Source: Parabacteroides johnsonii DSM 18315
GTDB taxonomy: Bacteria > Bacteroidota > Bacteroidia > Bacteroidales > Tannerellaceae
DNA: 64,000 bases
Assembly: GCF_025151045.1 (NCBI RefSeq)
Contig: NZ_CP102285.1
Coordinates: forward strand, 2,728,001 to 2,792,000
Reading direction: 5' to 3'
A program made the position numbers and the translations under genes. Numbering within the stretch: position 1 is the first letter of the stretch; each line of letters opens with the position of its first letter. Positions 35,427 to 44,363 of this stretch are shown one piece after another. The notes below the pieces were generated by a model that was not told where the DNA came from, did no database searches, and saw only the letters and a list, made by a program, of their open reading frames with translations.

Positions 35427-36583
35427 AGAGGAGCTTGAATTATAATTGGAAGAATATATTGTTATTCTTTCTACCATTTTTCTATTTGTATATTCGAGTA
35501 ATCAATTCATATATAAATTTTGTGTCTACAGGAAATATAGATGGACGTGCTAGTTATATCATTTTCTTTACTCTGATAGGATTTTTCCTTTTGCGAGAAC
35601 AAGTCATTAGTACAACAATAGCCAGTGCTTTCATATTCACTATATATATGGTGATAAATCCTTTATTAGAAGGGATTAGCAATCCGATTCAATATATGTC
35701 GAGCTATATCATATGGCCAGTTGTGTTTTACATTACCTACAACTTAACTTATAAAGAAAAAGATGTATCATTGATTAGTTATCTTGGAGCAATCACTTGT
35801 AATATTACAGCTTTCTTATATATTACCTTAACTAATATGGATATATATTCGTTAATTGGCACAAATAACGCTATCGCCGGATATAATTCCATATATTATG
35901 TCCTATTATTATACCCGTTTGTTTTTCTAATAAAAGATAGGAAACATGTATTATTATTGGTTTTATTGCCAATAATATCTTTTTTTGTTTCTACCAAATC
36001 TACTTGTATCATATCTTCTGTCTTTATCTTGGTATATTATATACATTCAACTTTTTCAGAAATAGAAATATCAAAAAAAATTGTTCTATTGGTAGCGGGA
36101 TTTATTATGGCATACTTGATTTCTCTCTTTTTTCAATTTCCAAGTGTTTTTCATGGGTTGCAAGAAGACTTTAGTTCTGGAGGCAATGGAAGAAGCGAGA
36201 TAGCCCTACAAGTTTTTTACAATTTTCTGAGTCATTCATCTTTAAGTGAAATGTTGTTGGGACATGGGACAAATGCCGTTTCCAAAGCATTGAATATAGG
36301 AGCCCATAATGATTTTCTAGAAACTTTGTATAATTATGGTCTCATAGGCATATTGCTATTTTTCTTGTTCTGGTACAATCTTATTAAGAATATCAAGTAC
36401 CTAGAGAGCGGTACTGAAGAAAAAAGAGCTTATATTATTTCTTTAATTGTATTTTTTGTGTGTTGCATGGTTAGTAAATTGCTTGGTACTCAAATCCAAA
36501 TGCTTTTACTAGCTATCTTTTGGGGAGTTATACTTAAACAAAATGATAAAAAATATGAGAATAGCACTTATTACAGCATCTGA
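35423..36583 (+). CDS. wzy: Wzy-like capsule repeat-unit polymerase
   Basis: 386 residues with about ten hydrophobic membrane segments and a large periplasmic loop (residues ~235-300, FPSVFHGLQEDFSSGGNGRSEIALQVF...HGTNAVSKALNIGAHNDFLETLYNYG), the arrangement of O-antigen ligase/polymerase proteins. The GHGTN and HNDFLETLYNYG motifs are typical. It links repeat units in the periplasm. It overlaps the GT4 gene before it (ATGA) and the next gene by about 29 bp, so translation is tightly coupled. Confidence 0.85.
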   Translation: MKRSLNYNWKNILLFFLPFFYLYIRVINSYINFVSTGNIDGRASYIIFFTLIGFFLLREQVISTTIASAFIFTIYMVINPLLEGISNPIQYMSSYIIWPVVFYITYNLTYKEKDVSLISYLGAITCNITAFLYITLTNMDIYSLIGTNNAIAGYNSIYYVLLLYPFVFLIKDRKHVLLLVLLPIISFFVSTKSTCIISSVFILVYYIHSTFSEIEISKKIVLLVAGFIMAYLISLFFQFPSVFHGLQEDFSSGGNGRSEIALQVFYNFLSHSSLSEMLLGHGTNAVSKALNIGAHNDFLETLYNYGLIGILLFFLFWYNLIKNIKYLESGTEEKRAYIISLIVFFVCCMVSKLLGTQIQMLLLAIFWGVILKQNDKKYENSTYYSI

Positions 36584-37754
36584 ACGCCCCATACCAGCAA
36601 CTAAAGGTGGTGCAACACAAACAATGATGACTCATCTTATAGATGTAAATGAAGAATATGGAGAACATCATTTCTTTATTTTTAGCTATTATGATTATTT
36701 AGCTTATAGTAAATCTAAAGAATATAAGCATACATCCTTTTATTATTACAAGCCTAATGCGAAAATGGACAAACTTCAAAATTTATTTTGGAGAATGATG
36801 CGTAAACTGAGTGCAGAGCAGATCTATTTACGCTCTAATTTTATAAAATGGTGCGTAAATACTATCAGCAAAGAGCACTATGACATTGTCATTCTTGAAG
36901 GACAGTGCTTTCATACTCAATACATGCGGCAACTATATAAAGGTCCTCTTATTCTTCATATGCACATTGATCGTCTAAACAATGAGCTTAAAAGCACCAA
37001 AGATATCATTAATTGCTGTGATGGTCTATTCGCAATCAGTGAATTTTGCAAACGCAGAATGACCAATGTCGTACCTTGTGCTTCAGAAAAAATTATTGTA
37101 GTAAGAAACACTGTTGATACAGATAGATTCTCACGGAGGGGGCGAAAGAATGCAGCTTTAGCAATTCGTAACAAAGCCGGAGTGAAACCAAATCAAAAAT
37201 TAATATCCTACTGTGGAAGAATAGTTCCTGATAAGGGCGTATTAGAATTGGTAAAAGCAATGGTTTTATTAAACGATTCCAACCTAAAATTGATGATTAT
37301 AGGTAGTAGCGTTTATGCTGGAAGTAAGAAAAATGATTATATACTGAAAGTAGAAAAAGAAGCTAAGAAGATTTGCGGAGGAGCTTTGTTTACAGGTTAT
37401 ATAGAACAATCGAAGCTGCCTAATTATCTGTCAGGAAGTGACATTACTGTAATACCGTCACTTTGCCGGGAAGCTGCGGGAAATGTTACATTAGAAGCTT
37501 TAGGTTGCGAAGTGCCTGTAATAGCATCTTCGCAGGGTGGAATCCCTGAATATGCTGATACAATGGCTTGTCGTCTTGTAAACTGCGATGAACATTTTAT
37601 AGAAAATTTAGCAAAGGAAATTCATGAACTTGCATATAATGAAAAATTGTACTCATCATTAAAGTTTCACGCACGTGAAGTAGCGGTTGCATATAACAAA
37701 TATAATTATTATAGGAATTTCATTCATGCAGTTAATTCAATTTTAAACCAATGA
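36555..37754 (+). CDS. Glycosyltransferase family 4
   Basis: 399 residues from MRIALITASERPIPATKGGATQTMM, the usual GT4 N-terminus with a glycine-rich donor loop; an ATG at 36543 is an alternative. The donor-binding domain shows ISYCGRIVPDKGVLELVKAM and SLCREAAGNVTLEALGCEVPVIAS (residues ~300-325), with the EX7E-like pair. It adds a sugar to the growing lipid-linked repeat. Specificity cannot be read from the sequence. The gene begins inside the end of wzy and overlaps the next gene by 4 bp. Confidence 0.88.
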   Translation: MRIALITASERPIPATKGGATQTMMTHLIDVNEEYGEHHFFIFSYYDYLAYSKSKEYKHTSFYYYKPNAKMDKLQNLFWRMMRKLSAEQIYLRSNFIKWCVNTISKEHYDIVILEGQCFHTQYMRQLYKGPLILHMHIDRLNNELKSTKDIINCCDGLFAISEFCKRRMTNVVPCASEKIIVVRNTVDTDRFSRRGRKNAALAIRNKAGVKPNQKLISYCGRIVPDKGVLELVKAMVLLNDSNLKLMIIGSSVYAGSKKNDYILKVEKEAKKICGGALFTGYIEQSKLPNYLSGSDITVIPSLCREAAGNVTLEALGCEVPVIASSQGGIPEYADTMACRLVNCDEHFIENLAKEIHELAYNEKLYSSLKFHAREVAVAYNKYNYYRNFIHAVNSILNQ

Positions 37755-38833
37755 AAATAGGGACGTTAACTTTTCATACAGCTCACAATTATGGAGCAAT
37801 GCTTCAAGCGTATGCTCTTGTATATTACTTACGCTCGCAAGGTCATGAAGCTGAAATAATTGACTATCAAGCGGAATTTAATAAAAAACGTTTTGCGCCT
37901 AAATCGATTAGCCATTTTTTGAATTTACGGGAAATTTACAACATATTATTTCGAAATTCATATCAGAAGCCTTGTCCTCAAGCATTCTATGATTTTTATA
38001 CAAATTATCTCCCCAAATCAAGAAGTTCTTACACCAAAGAAGAATTAACTAAGGTCGCTGCTTTTTATGACAAAATTGTTTCAGGAAGTGACCAGGTTTG
38101 GAATTTGGCATGTACTGATGGAGATGACTCTTATTTCCTTCCATTTGCTCCCTATGAGAAGAAATATGCTTATGCAGCCAGTATGGGAGTTTCTACAATT
38201 CCCAAACAATTGAAAATATGTCTTACTGATTATATCAAATCTTTTAAAGGAATATCCGTTCGAGAACATGAAGCCGTCAGCATTGTAAAAGAATTAACGG
38301 GCAAAGATGCTACATTAGTTGTAGATCCGGTTTTACTCTTGACTCAAGAACAATGGGAAAAAATCGCTGATTACAGCCGATGTCCACAAAAGAATTATCT
38401 TTTGATTTATGCTATGAGTGAAGATATGGAACTTCTTAAGTTTGCGAAACAATACGCTAAAGACTATGGTTTAGAAATAGCTTATATTAACCAACGTTTG
38501 TTTAAGCGTATTAAAGCTATTCATCTCAGAAATGTGACACCCAATCAATGGCTTGGATTATTTTTAAATGCCACTACAATTGTTACAAATTCTTTCCATG
38601 GGTCAGCATTCGGGATAAATTTCGGGAAAAATCTCTTCATCAAATATATCCCAAGAAGTATTGCCAATAGCCGATTACAAACACTTGTGAAAGACTATAG
38701 TCTGGAAAGTCATCTTATCAACAGTAATACTTTCTCCCAAGAGAGCAAATTAAATTTGAATGAAGCTGCCAAAACGTTAGAGAGACATAGAGATTTATCC
38801 TATAGATATATCTCAGAACATTTGTTGTCATAA
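37751..38833 (+). CDS. Polysaccharide pyruvyltransferase family protein
   Basis: 360 residues. It begins MKIGTLTFHTAHNYGAMLQAYALVYYL, the signature of the polysaccharide pyruvyltransferase family, and contains IVSGSDQVWN and TNSFHGSAFGINF. Such enzymes transfer pyruvate from phosphoenolpyruvate to form ketals on capsule sugars, adding negative charge. Some members act on other acceptors. It overlaps the upstream GT4 gene by 4 bp and is followed 17 bp later by the start of the split glycosyltransferase gene. Confidence 0.87.
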   Translation: MKIGTLTFHTAHNYGAMLQAYALVYYLRSQGHEAEIIDYQAEFNKKRFAPKSISHFLNLREIYNILFRNSYQKPCPQAFYDFYTNYLPKSRSSYTKEELTKVAAFYDKIVSGSDQVWNLACTDGDDSYFLPFAPYEKKYAYAASMGVSTIPKQLKICLTDYIKSFKGISVREHEAVSIVKELTGKDATLVVDPVLLLTQEQWEKIADYSRCPQKNYLLIYAMSEDMELLKFAKQYAKDYGLEIAYINQRLFKRIKAIHLRNVTPNQWLGLFLNATTIVTNSFHGSAFGINFGKNLFIKYIPRSIANSRLQTLVKDYSLESHLINSNTFSQESKLNLNEAAKTLERHRDLSYRYISEHLLS

Positions 38834-38918
38834 GTCAGTGAACTTTGCATATGAATCTACTCATTTCAATTATCATTCCTGCCTATAATTGCCAATCTAC
38901 ATTATTGCGTGCGGTTAA

Positions 38919-38926
38919 TAGTGTAA
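38919..38926. repeat. Target duplication, left of the IS1595-family element
   Basis: TAGTGTAA directly precedes the left terminal repeat and recurs at 41890-41897. Eight base pairs fits the IS1595 family. Confidence 0.9.
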
Positions 38927-39034
38927 GGTAACTATATACCAGTTTGCAGAAGATAAGTAATATATTAATTTCTCTTTATTGTACCATGTACATTATTTGT
39001 TTCATATCTTTACCATATTTAAAAATGAACTATT

Positions 39035-39952
39035 ATGATAAATGTAAAATCATTCAATTCATTAATAGAACTTGCAGAGGCTTTTTCAACAGAAGAAGTA
39101 TGTTTAAAGTATCTGGAAAGTTTAATATGGGAGAATGGTGTAGTGTCACCTTTCGATCCAGAATCAAAAGTGTACGTGTGTTCCAATAATAGGTATATCT
39201 GCAAAAACACAGGCAAATCGTTCAACGTTAAAACGGGAACAATCTTTGAGAATACAAAGTTGCCATTAAGAAAATGGTTTATGGCTATCTGGTTGGTTCT
39301 TTCCCACAAGAAAGGCATATCATCTTTGCAGTTGTCAAGAGATATAAAAGTTACCCAAAAGACTGCATGGTTCATGTTGCAGCGTATTAGAGAATGTTTA
39401 ATGTGTAAAAACGAAGGGAGGTTGGAAAATGAAGTAGAAGCAGATGAAACCTTTGTAGGCGGAAAGAACAAGAATCGCCACAAAGACAAGAAAGTAAAGA
39501 AATGTCAAGGTCGAAGTTTTAAAGACAAGACTCCTGTTTTGGGAATGGTTGAACGAAAAGGGGAAGTCGTTACAAGAGTTATCAAAAGTACGTCCAGAAG
39601 CGAAATAACTCCTATAATTCAGCAATTCGTAGACAAAAGGGCTGTTTTATATACTGATGAATGGGGAGGGTATGATGAAATTGACAAATCCTATTACCAT
39701 TACACGGTCGATCATGGCAAAGGACAGTATGTGAATGGAAGAATATATACCAATACGATAGAAGGCTTTTGGACAGGCTTAAAAAGAGGCTACATCGGGA
39801 TTTATCATTACATGAGTCCAAAGCATCTACAACGGTATGCTAATGAGTTTACCTTCCGGTACAATACCAGAAAGGTTAGTGATTTTCACAAATTTAATTT
39901 GTTACTTTGTAACATTAAATATCGTATAACTTACAAACGACTGATTGCATGA
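39035..39952 (+). CDS. IS1595-family (ISXO2-like) transposase
   Basis: 305 residues. The N-terminal part has a degenerate zinc-ribbon region (YVCSNNRYICKNTGKSFNVKTGTIFENTKLPL). The catalytic domain follows with the family motifs VEADETFVGGKNK (first D), LYTDEWGGYDE (second D) and YTNTIEGFWTGLKRG (N/E). It moves the element by cut-and-paste or replicative steps; the family leaves 8-bp duplications, as seen here. Its stop overlaps the next gene by 4 bp, so the two are translated together. Confidence 0.92.
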   Translation: MINVKSFNSLIELAEAFSTEEVCLKYLESLIWENGVVSPFDPESKVYVCSNNRYICKNTGKSFNVKTGTIFENTKLPLRKWFMAIWLVLSHKKGISSLQLSRDIKVTQKTAWFMLQRIRECLMCKNEGRLENEVEADETFVGGKNKNRHKDKKVKKCQGRSFKDKTPVLGMVERKGEVVTRVIKSTSRSEITPIIQQFVDKRAVLYTDEWGGYDEIDKSYYHYTVDHGKGQYVNGRIYTNTIEGFWTGLKRGYIGIYHYMSPKHLQRYANEFTFRYNTRKVSDFHKFNLLLCNIKYRITYKRLIA

Positions 39953-40254
39953 GCAAGAAAGGAATGACAACCGGAGAAGAATTTGAGGATTTTCTAAAAT
40001 TTGCAATGAAATATAGACCTCAAAAAAGAAGGACTAAAAGCAAGTCAAAAGAAAAAATATGCTTTACGCCTTCCGAAGTAAGGGATATTTTCAAGCAAAA
40101 CAACTTGACTGACGAATCTTTGTACAAGAGATTGCTGGGAATGGGTGAAAGTTCCGACAATGCAAAAATATTAGTGCAAAGAATCCTTCACCCTACTGAA
40201 AAGGATTTGGAATTAGAACAGTTGGTCAAAGAAAAAGACCTTTATTTAGATTGA
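39949..40254 (+). CDS. Small passenger protein cotranslated with the transposase
   Basis: 101 residues, basic N-terminal half (KYRPQKRRTKSKSKEK) and an acidic helical end (EKDLELEQLVKEKDLYLD). It overlaps the transposase stop by ATGA, which suggests a partner or regulator of transposition. No family recognised. Confidence 0.65.
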   Translation: MSKKGMTTGEEFEDFLKFAMKYRPQKRRTKSKSKEKICFTPSEVRDIFKQNNLTDESLYKRLLGMGESSDNAKILVQRILHPTEKDLELEQLVKEKDLYLD

Positions 40255-40409
40255 TCTTCTTCTTTGTTTGTTTCATCTTGAAGGTCTGAATCTTCTAAGA
40301 TTACACCTAAAACGGGTATGACATCTTTATCCAGTACAATAGCAGAACATTTCTGACACATATAACCGGAAGGAGTTTTTATCCATTTATGCTTACAATC
40401 AGTTTTCAT
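40242..40409 (-). CDS. Small zinc-ribbon-like protein
   Basis: 55 residues on the minus strand, starting MKTDCKHKWIKTPSGYMCQK. The C-x-H then C-x-x-C spacing (C5, H7, C18, C21) looks like a compact zinc ribbon, followed by an acidic tail. It overlaps the preceding plus-strand gene by 13 bp tail to tail. The cysteine arrangement makes a chance frame less likely; expression is not shown. Confidence 0.45.
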   Translation of the reverse strand: MKTDCKHKWIKTPSGYMCQKCSAIVLDKDVIPVLGVILEDSDLQDETNKEEDQSK

Positions 40410-40428
40410 AAAATATTAAAAATCAATC

Positions 40429-40677
40429 ATGAAAGAAAAAATACCACCTACTACAGAACAATGTAGGAAACAATTGGAAGAGATCGCCAAAGAAATGAAC
40501 CTCCCCATTGAGGATACAAGGGTTTATCGTCAATGGGGGAAAAGAGGAGGATTTTTTAATGACGAAACTTTTGTAAAATTAATTGCACCTCTATACTGCC
40601 CGTCTTCTAAATTCAAAATCGAATGGAATGAAGAATTAGGTGTACATGTCGCTGTCCGAAAGGTCTTGGGGACGTAA
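40429..40677 (+). CDS. Small hypothetical passenger protein
   Basis: 82 residues, MKEKIPPTTEQCRKQLEEIAKEMNLPIEDTRVYRQW. Soluble, with a helical first half; no motif recognised. Its last 42 bp overlap the convergent minus-strand gene. Confidence 0.5.
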   Translation: MKEKIPPTTEQCRKQLEEIAKEMNLPIEDTRVYRQWGKRGGFFNDETFVKLIAPLYCPSSKFKIEWNEELGVHVAVRKVLGT

Positions 40678-40899
40678 AAAAAGTGGAGGATATTTTTCAT
40701 ATTTAAGCATATCTGCATAATCCCCTATTTCTATATCAGAAATGTTTAAAGGATATCTGTTTTTATTTTTGTCAATTGCAGAAATAGTATATTCATCTAC
40801 TATTTCTGCAATTATAAATATTTGATCTGGATCACTTTTTAGTTTAACATAATCCCCAATCTTAATTTCTTGTTCATTCGTATTTTCCATAATATTCAT
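40636..40899 (-). CDS. Small passenger protein, KOW/SH3-like
   Basis: 87 residues (MNIMENTNEQEIKIGDYVKLKSD...). The segment IKIGDYVKLKSDPDQIFIIAEIVDEYTISAID has the look of a small SH3-like or KOW-like beta barrel. It is read from a consensus promoter at 40914-40944 that contains a palindrome, so it may regulate itself or the RNA transcribed in the opposite direction. Confidence 0.55.
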   Translation of the reverse strand: MNIMENTNEQEIKIGDYVKLKSDPDQIFIIAEIVDEYTISAIDKNKNRYPLNISDIEIGDYADMLKYEKYPPLFLRPQDLSDSDMYT

Positions 40900-40913
40900 T
40901 TTTAAGTTTACCG

Positions 40914-40961
40914 CAAATGTAACACTATACTGTTACATGTCAAAATAAAATGTTACATTTG
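40914..40961. promoter_or_regulatory. Divergent promoters with a palindromic operator
   Basis: Minus strand: TTTG (40941-40944), 19 bases, TACATTTG (40914-40921), a perfect consensus. Plus strand: TACATTTG at 40954-40961 with a weaker -33. Between and over them lie the palindrome TGTAACA-6 bp-TGTTACA (40918-40937) and a further TGTTACA at 40951-40957. This is the layout of a shared operator for the leftward gene and the rightward RNA. Confidence 0.65.
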
Positions 40962-40965
40962 TAGC

Positions 40966-41144
40966 GTCCAGAGGGACTATTGTGGAAAATTTTCGGAAGT
41001 GCCTTTTTTCTGTTAAAGTCGCCAATTTTTAACAACACGCAAGGCACAAGTAACTTGCTATATCAAGTGGGTTGCTTGTCTGCGCGTGTACAGGGGTTTG
41101 GCGACACCTAACAGAAAAGTGGATAGCAGCCCACTTCTTTTTTT
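40966..41144 (+). ncRNA. Structured RNA carried by the transposon
   Basis: No gene is evident, but the stretch has a promoter (-7 at 40954-40961), many paired segments and a terminator. Pairings: 40999-41005 with 41041-41047; 41006-41015 (TTTTCTGTTA) with 41109-41118; 41018-41025 (GTCGCCAA) with 41098-41105; 41035-41040 with 41084-41089. The first competes with or forms a pseudoknot with the next two. It ends with AAGTGG (41117-41122)/CCACTT (41131-41136) and seven T. About 180 nt. Family unknown. Confidence 0.55.
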
Positions 41145-41192
41145 GATAATCATTCCTTTGTTGGCTGTTGGAAGGAGTAAAATAACAAAAGT

Positions 41193-41831
41193 ATGGTAAA
41201 ATTAAAGTTTTTGTTTGTAACGCTTTTAATGGTGACAACAATTAATGTATGGGGACAAGAAAGTTTTAAAGTAGAAGATTTCTATCTTCCAGAGGAAGGG
41301 ACTTGTGTTAAGATTTTAGGAACAGTAAAACCAAGTCAAATAGGAAAACAAATTGTTTATACTCCTAAATTGAGATCAATAGTAACATCTATGATGATGG
41401 GAGAAACTACTATATCAACAAAAACGGTAACGTATTATGCTTCCCAAGCTAATTCTATTGTTCTTGATAAAATTAAAGTTTCAGATATAAGTGGACATAC
41501 AAACAATTATGTTTTGAAGGAAGATGAGTTTGCAAAAGACCCTAATTCCATAAAAGAAGACCTTATACTTCCTCCATCGGAAAAAGGGAAAGCAACGTGG
41601 ACTTATGTTGATTTTAGTGGGGATAAATTGAGTTTGGAATCTATGTACGAGGATATAGTTTTTGATGGAAAACCGCTTAAAACTATAAAAGTTGTGCGTA
41701 GAATAAAGGGGACTTCATTTTGTGAGATATATTATTATGGTTACAAGAAAGGTTTAATAAAGGAAGATGTAGTAAAGGAAAATGGACAAATTGAAACTTT
41801 ATTTAAACTTAAAAAGATTTATAAATTATAG
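41193..41831 (+). CDS. Secreted hypothetical protein, transposon passenger
   Basis: 212 residues with a signal peptide (MVKLKFLFVTLLMVTTINVWG, cleavage near GQE). The mature part is beta-rich with no cysteine cluster or known motif, and resembles the many small periplasmic proteins of Bacteroidales. It is the last gene before the right end of the element and follows the structured RNA terminator by about 50 bp. An ATG preceded by a GGAAGGAG-like ribosome site (41170-41177) supports the start. Confidence 0.65.
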   Translation: MVKLKFLFVTLLMVTTINVWGQESFKVEDFYLPEEGTCVKILGTVKPSQIGKQIVYTPKLRSIVTSMMMGETTISTKTVTYYASQANSIVLDKIKVSDISGHTNNYVLKEDEFAKDPNSIKEDLILPPSEKGKATWTYVDFSGDKLSLESMYEDIVFDGKPLKTIKVVRRIKGTSFCEIYYYGYKKGLIKEDVVKENGQIETLFKLKKIYKL

Positions 41832-41889
41832 GAAAACTAATTAAAAACAACGGTAACTTTGTACTGGTGCAAACTGGTATATAGTTACC

Positions 41890-41897
41890 TAGTGTAA
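41890..41897. repeat. Target duplication, right of the IS1595-family element
   Basis: TAGTGTAA, second copy; it contains the codons (Ser-Val) that join the two halves of the broken GT2 gene. Confidence 0.9.
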
Positions 41898-42825
41898 TTA
41901 ATCAATCTTACACAAATCTTGAAATTATAATCGTTGACGATGGCAGCACTGATGAAACTCCCGATCTTTGTGAACATATCGCTACTACAGACAATCGAAT
42001 TCGTGTAATACACAAGCAGAACGGTAGGCAAGCAAGTGCAAGAAATGCCGGACTGAAAGTTTGCAAAGGAGAATATATTCTTTTCCTTGATAGTGATGAT
42101 GAATTACAACCGAACTGTTGCGAAATTGTAACGAAACAAATAACCGTAAGCCCTGATTTTGTATTATTTGGCTTTAATGTGTACAAAAACGGAAGACTCT
42201 TACGAACTCCGAATCCAGGTAATGCAATCTATCAAAATGGTAATTGGGAAATATTCAAAAAGCATTTCAAATATCTTATGCCGTCTCCATGTAATAAATT
42301 ATACAAAAAAAGCTACATAAAAGTTTTGTTTGATGAAAGTTGCGTCTATGGTGAAGATAGCATCTTCAATTATGCAAATCTCACAGAAGGAACAGTTTTG
42401 GTTGCGATTGAAAAGTGTTTATATAATGTTTATTTGGATAAGGAAGATTCTGTAAACAAAACATTTAAAGAAGGAAAACTTCGTGATATTATCAAAGGCG
42501 CAAATATTAGAGTCAATAAACTTACTAATATTTTCGATATTAAAAATAAAGCTTTGGATGAAATTAGGATTGAAGCATTAGATGGAATTTTAGAAGGAGT
42601 ATATACCTGCTGTAATGCACTTCCACAAAAAACAGCGATTAAAGAGCTTGAAATCAATCTGAATAATGATAGGGTATTAGAACGTAAACTTACTTCCACA
42701 AGGTTGCATTTACGTCCATTGAATTTTTTCTGTCAGAATAAACATTTCAAGACCGCTTACATTTACTGTCGAATACTTGGCTGGACAATACCTAAAGCAA
42801 GAAATCTAAGGAACATACTTCATAA

Positions 42826-44352
42826 ATGGGCTCATACAGGACATTGAACACAATTAAGAATTTGAGTATAGGTTCTGGAACTCAAATTCTATCTTTGCTT
42901 TTGTCTTTTGTGACACGAACTGTGTTTGTTGTCACTTTAGGGAATGAATATCTATCAGTCAATGGATTATTTACTAACATCCTTACCTTATTATCATTTA
43001 CTGAGTTGGGTATCGGATCTGCGATTATTTACAGTCTTTATAAACCTTTGGCTTTAGGAGATAGAGAACAAGTAGGTAAACTTATCAATCTTTTTGCTAC
43101 GGCATACCGTTACATAGCCATTACCATATTACTCTTAGGATTGTCTGTTATACCTTTTTTAGACTTGATTATTTCTGATGTACCTGATGTAAAGGAGAAC
43201 ATCACATTATTATATATATTGTTCCTATTGAATACAGTATGTTCATATATTTATGGGTATAAAAAATCTCTTTTGATTGCCGATCAAAAAAATTATATTG
43301 TCATAGCTATACATACAGCATTAAATATATTATTAGTTGGTATACAAGTAGTAATATTATATCTGACCCATAATTTCATCCTCTTTCTTGTGGCTTTCAT
43401 CGTTGTCACTTTAGCTAATAACATTTTTACAACTGTCTATGTAAACAAGAAGTATGCATGGATTTCGGAATACGAACATCTAAAATTACAAGTAGAAGAA
43501 CGGCAAAATATTTTTTTTAATATAAAAAATATTATTATCTACAAACTTGGTTCGGTTATTCTTAACGGCTCAAGCAGTATAATAATATCGGGATTTATTA
43601 AGACGACATTAGTAGGTGTATGTTCAAACTATTCCCTTATAATCAATGCAATTACGACTATTATAAACCAAGGGGTTGCAGGCATCAGTGCCAGCATTGG
43701 AAATTATAATGTTATGGCATCCAAAGAAGATAATGAAAACACCTTCAAACAGCTTAGTCTTTTGTCCTTTTGGTTGGTAGGTACTGTTTCCGTTAGTATG
43801 TCATGCTTGTTGACTCCTTTTGTTTATTTATGGTTGGGTAGAGAATTTTTGTTGGATGATATTGTAGTTGTAACTTTAGTATTGGGGTTTTATGTACTCA
43901 TGATAAATTCAATACCATCTTCTTATAGAACGGCCATGGGGCTTTTTAAGGAAGCAAGATTTGCACCGTTATATGCAGCTATTATCAATATCGCATTTGG
44001 AATTATTGGTGCAATATATTTGGAGCTGCCAGGTGTGTTCATTGCAACAGTAATAGCTAGACTTTTTACATATTGCATTATTGATCCTTATTTTGTATAT
44101 CGGAAGGGATTTGATAAATCACCAAAATCTTATTATGGAAGGTTCATTGTTTGGATGGTTTTATTGTTTGCCTCATATTTTATTAGCCATTTGATTATTG
44201 ATTGGGTTAGAATATCTGGGTTATTAGGTCTCATTTTCGATGCTGTTATAAGTATATTATCTTTCAATGTAATATTCTTAGCGGTTTATGGCAAAACGAC
44301 TGAAATGAAATTAGCTGTTAATCGAATTCGAAAAAACATACTTCATAAATGA
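42826..44352 (+). CDS. wzx: Wzx-like flippase for lipid-linked repeat units
   Basis: 508 residues with about 12-14 hydrophobic helices and MOP/MATE-like polysaccharide-transport features (IKNLSIGSGTQILSLLLSFVTRTVFVVTLGNEYLSVNGLFTNIL at the start, family-typical). It flips undecaprenyl-linked repeats to the periplasm for Wzy. Its ATG lies 22 bp inside the end of the broken GT2 gene, so translation may have been coupled to it; polarity from the transposon could lower its expression. Strongly AT-rich. Confidence 0.9.
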   Translation: MGSYRTLNTIKNLSIGSGTQILSLLLSFVTRTVFVVTLGNEYLSVNGLFTNILTLLSFTELGIGSAIIYSLYKPLALGDREQVGKLINLFATAYRYIAITILLLGLSVIPFLDLIISDVPDVKENITLLYILFLLNTVCSYIYGYKKSLLIADQKNYIVIAIHTALNILLVGIQVVILYLTHNFILFLVAFIVVTLANNIFTTVYVNKKYAWISEYEHLKLQVEERQNIFFNIKNIIIYKLGSVILNGSSSIIISGFIKTTLVGVCSNYSLIINAITTIINQGVAGISASIGNYNVMASKEDNENTFKQLSLLSFWLVGTVSVSMSCLLTPFVYLWLGREFLLDDIVVVTLVLGFYVLMINSIPSSYRTAMGLFKEARFAPLYAAIINIAFGIIGAIYLELPGVFIATVIARLFTYCIIDPYFVYRKGFDKSPKSYYGRFIVWMVLLFASYFISHLIIDWVRISGLLGLIFDAVISILSFNVIFLAVYGKTTEMKLAVNRIRKNILHK

Positions 44353-44363
44353 AAAGGTAAGTA

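Larger units (their letters stand above)
38927..41889 (+). mobile_element. IS1595-family transposon with passenger genes, 2963 bp
   Basis: Perfect 22-bp terminal inverted repeats (38927-38948 and 41868-41889, beginning GGTAACTATATACCAG) and an 8-bp target duplication. Contents: ISXO2-like transposase, three or four small genes, a divergent promoter with palindromic operator, a probable structured RNA and a secreted protein. IS1595-family elements are known to carry passenger genes. Perfect ends and target copies indicate a recent insertion into the capsule glycosyltransferase gene. Confidence 0.92.
38851..42847 (+). pseudogene. GT2 glycosyltransferase gene split by a transposon
   Basis: The first 25 codons (MNLLISIIIPAYNCQSTLLR, 38851-38926) are separated from the rest (41891-42847, starting SVINQSYTNLE, then VDDGSTDE) by the IS1595-family element. 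Removing the element and one 8-bp target copy restores a continuous frame of about 341 residues with the GT2 features: AYN near the start, VDDGST, and FLDSDDEL. So the gene was intact before insertion, and one sugar-transfer step is probably lost. The C-terminal part could start internally but would lack the nucleotide-binding N-terminus. Its end overlaps the start of wzx by 22 bp. Confidence 0.9.

Noticed and set aside
36555-44352. AT-rich central block as a separate genomic island
   Set aside because: Gene overlaps and strand continuity fit one capsule operon; low GC is usual for glycan-specific genes.
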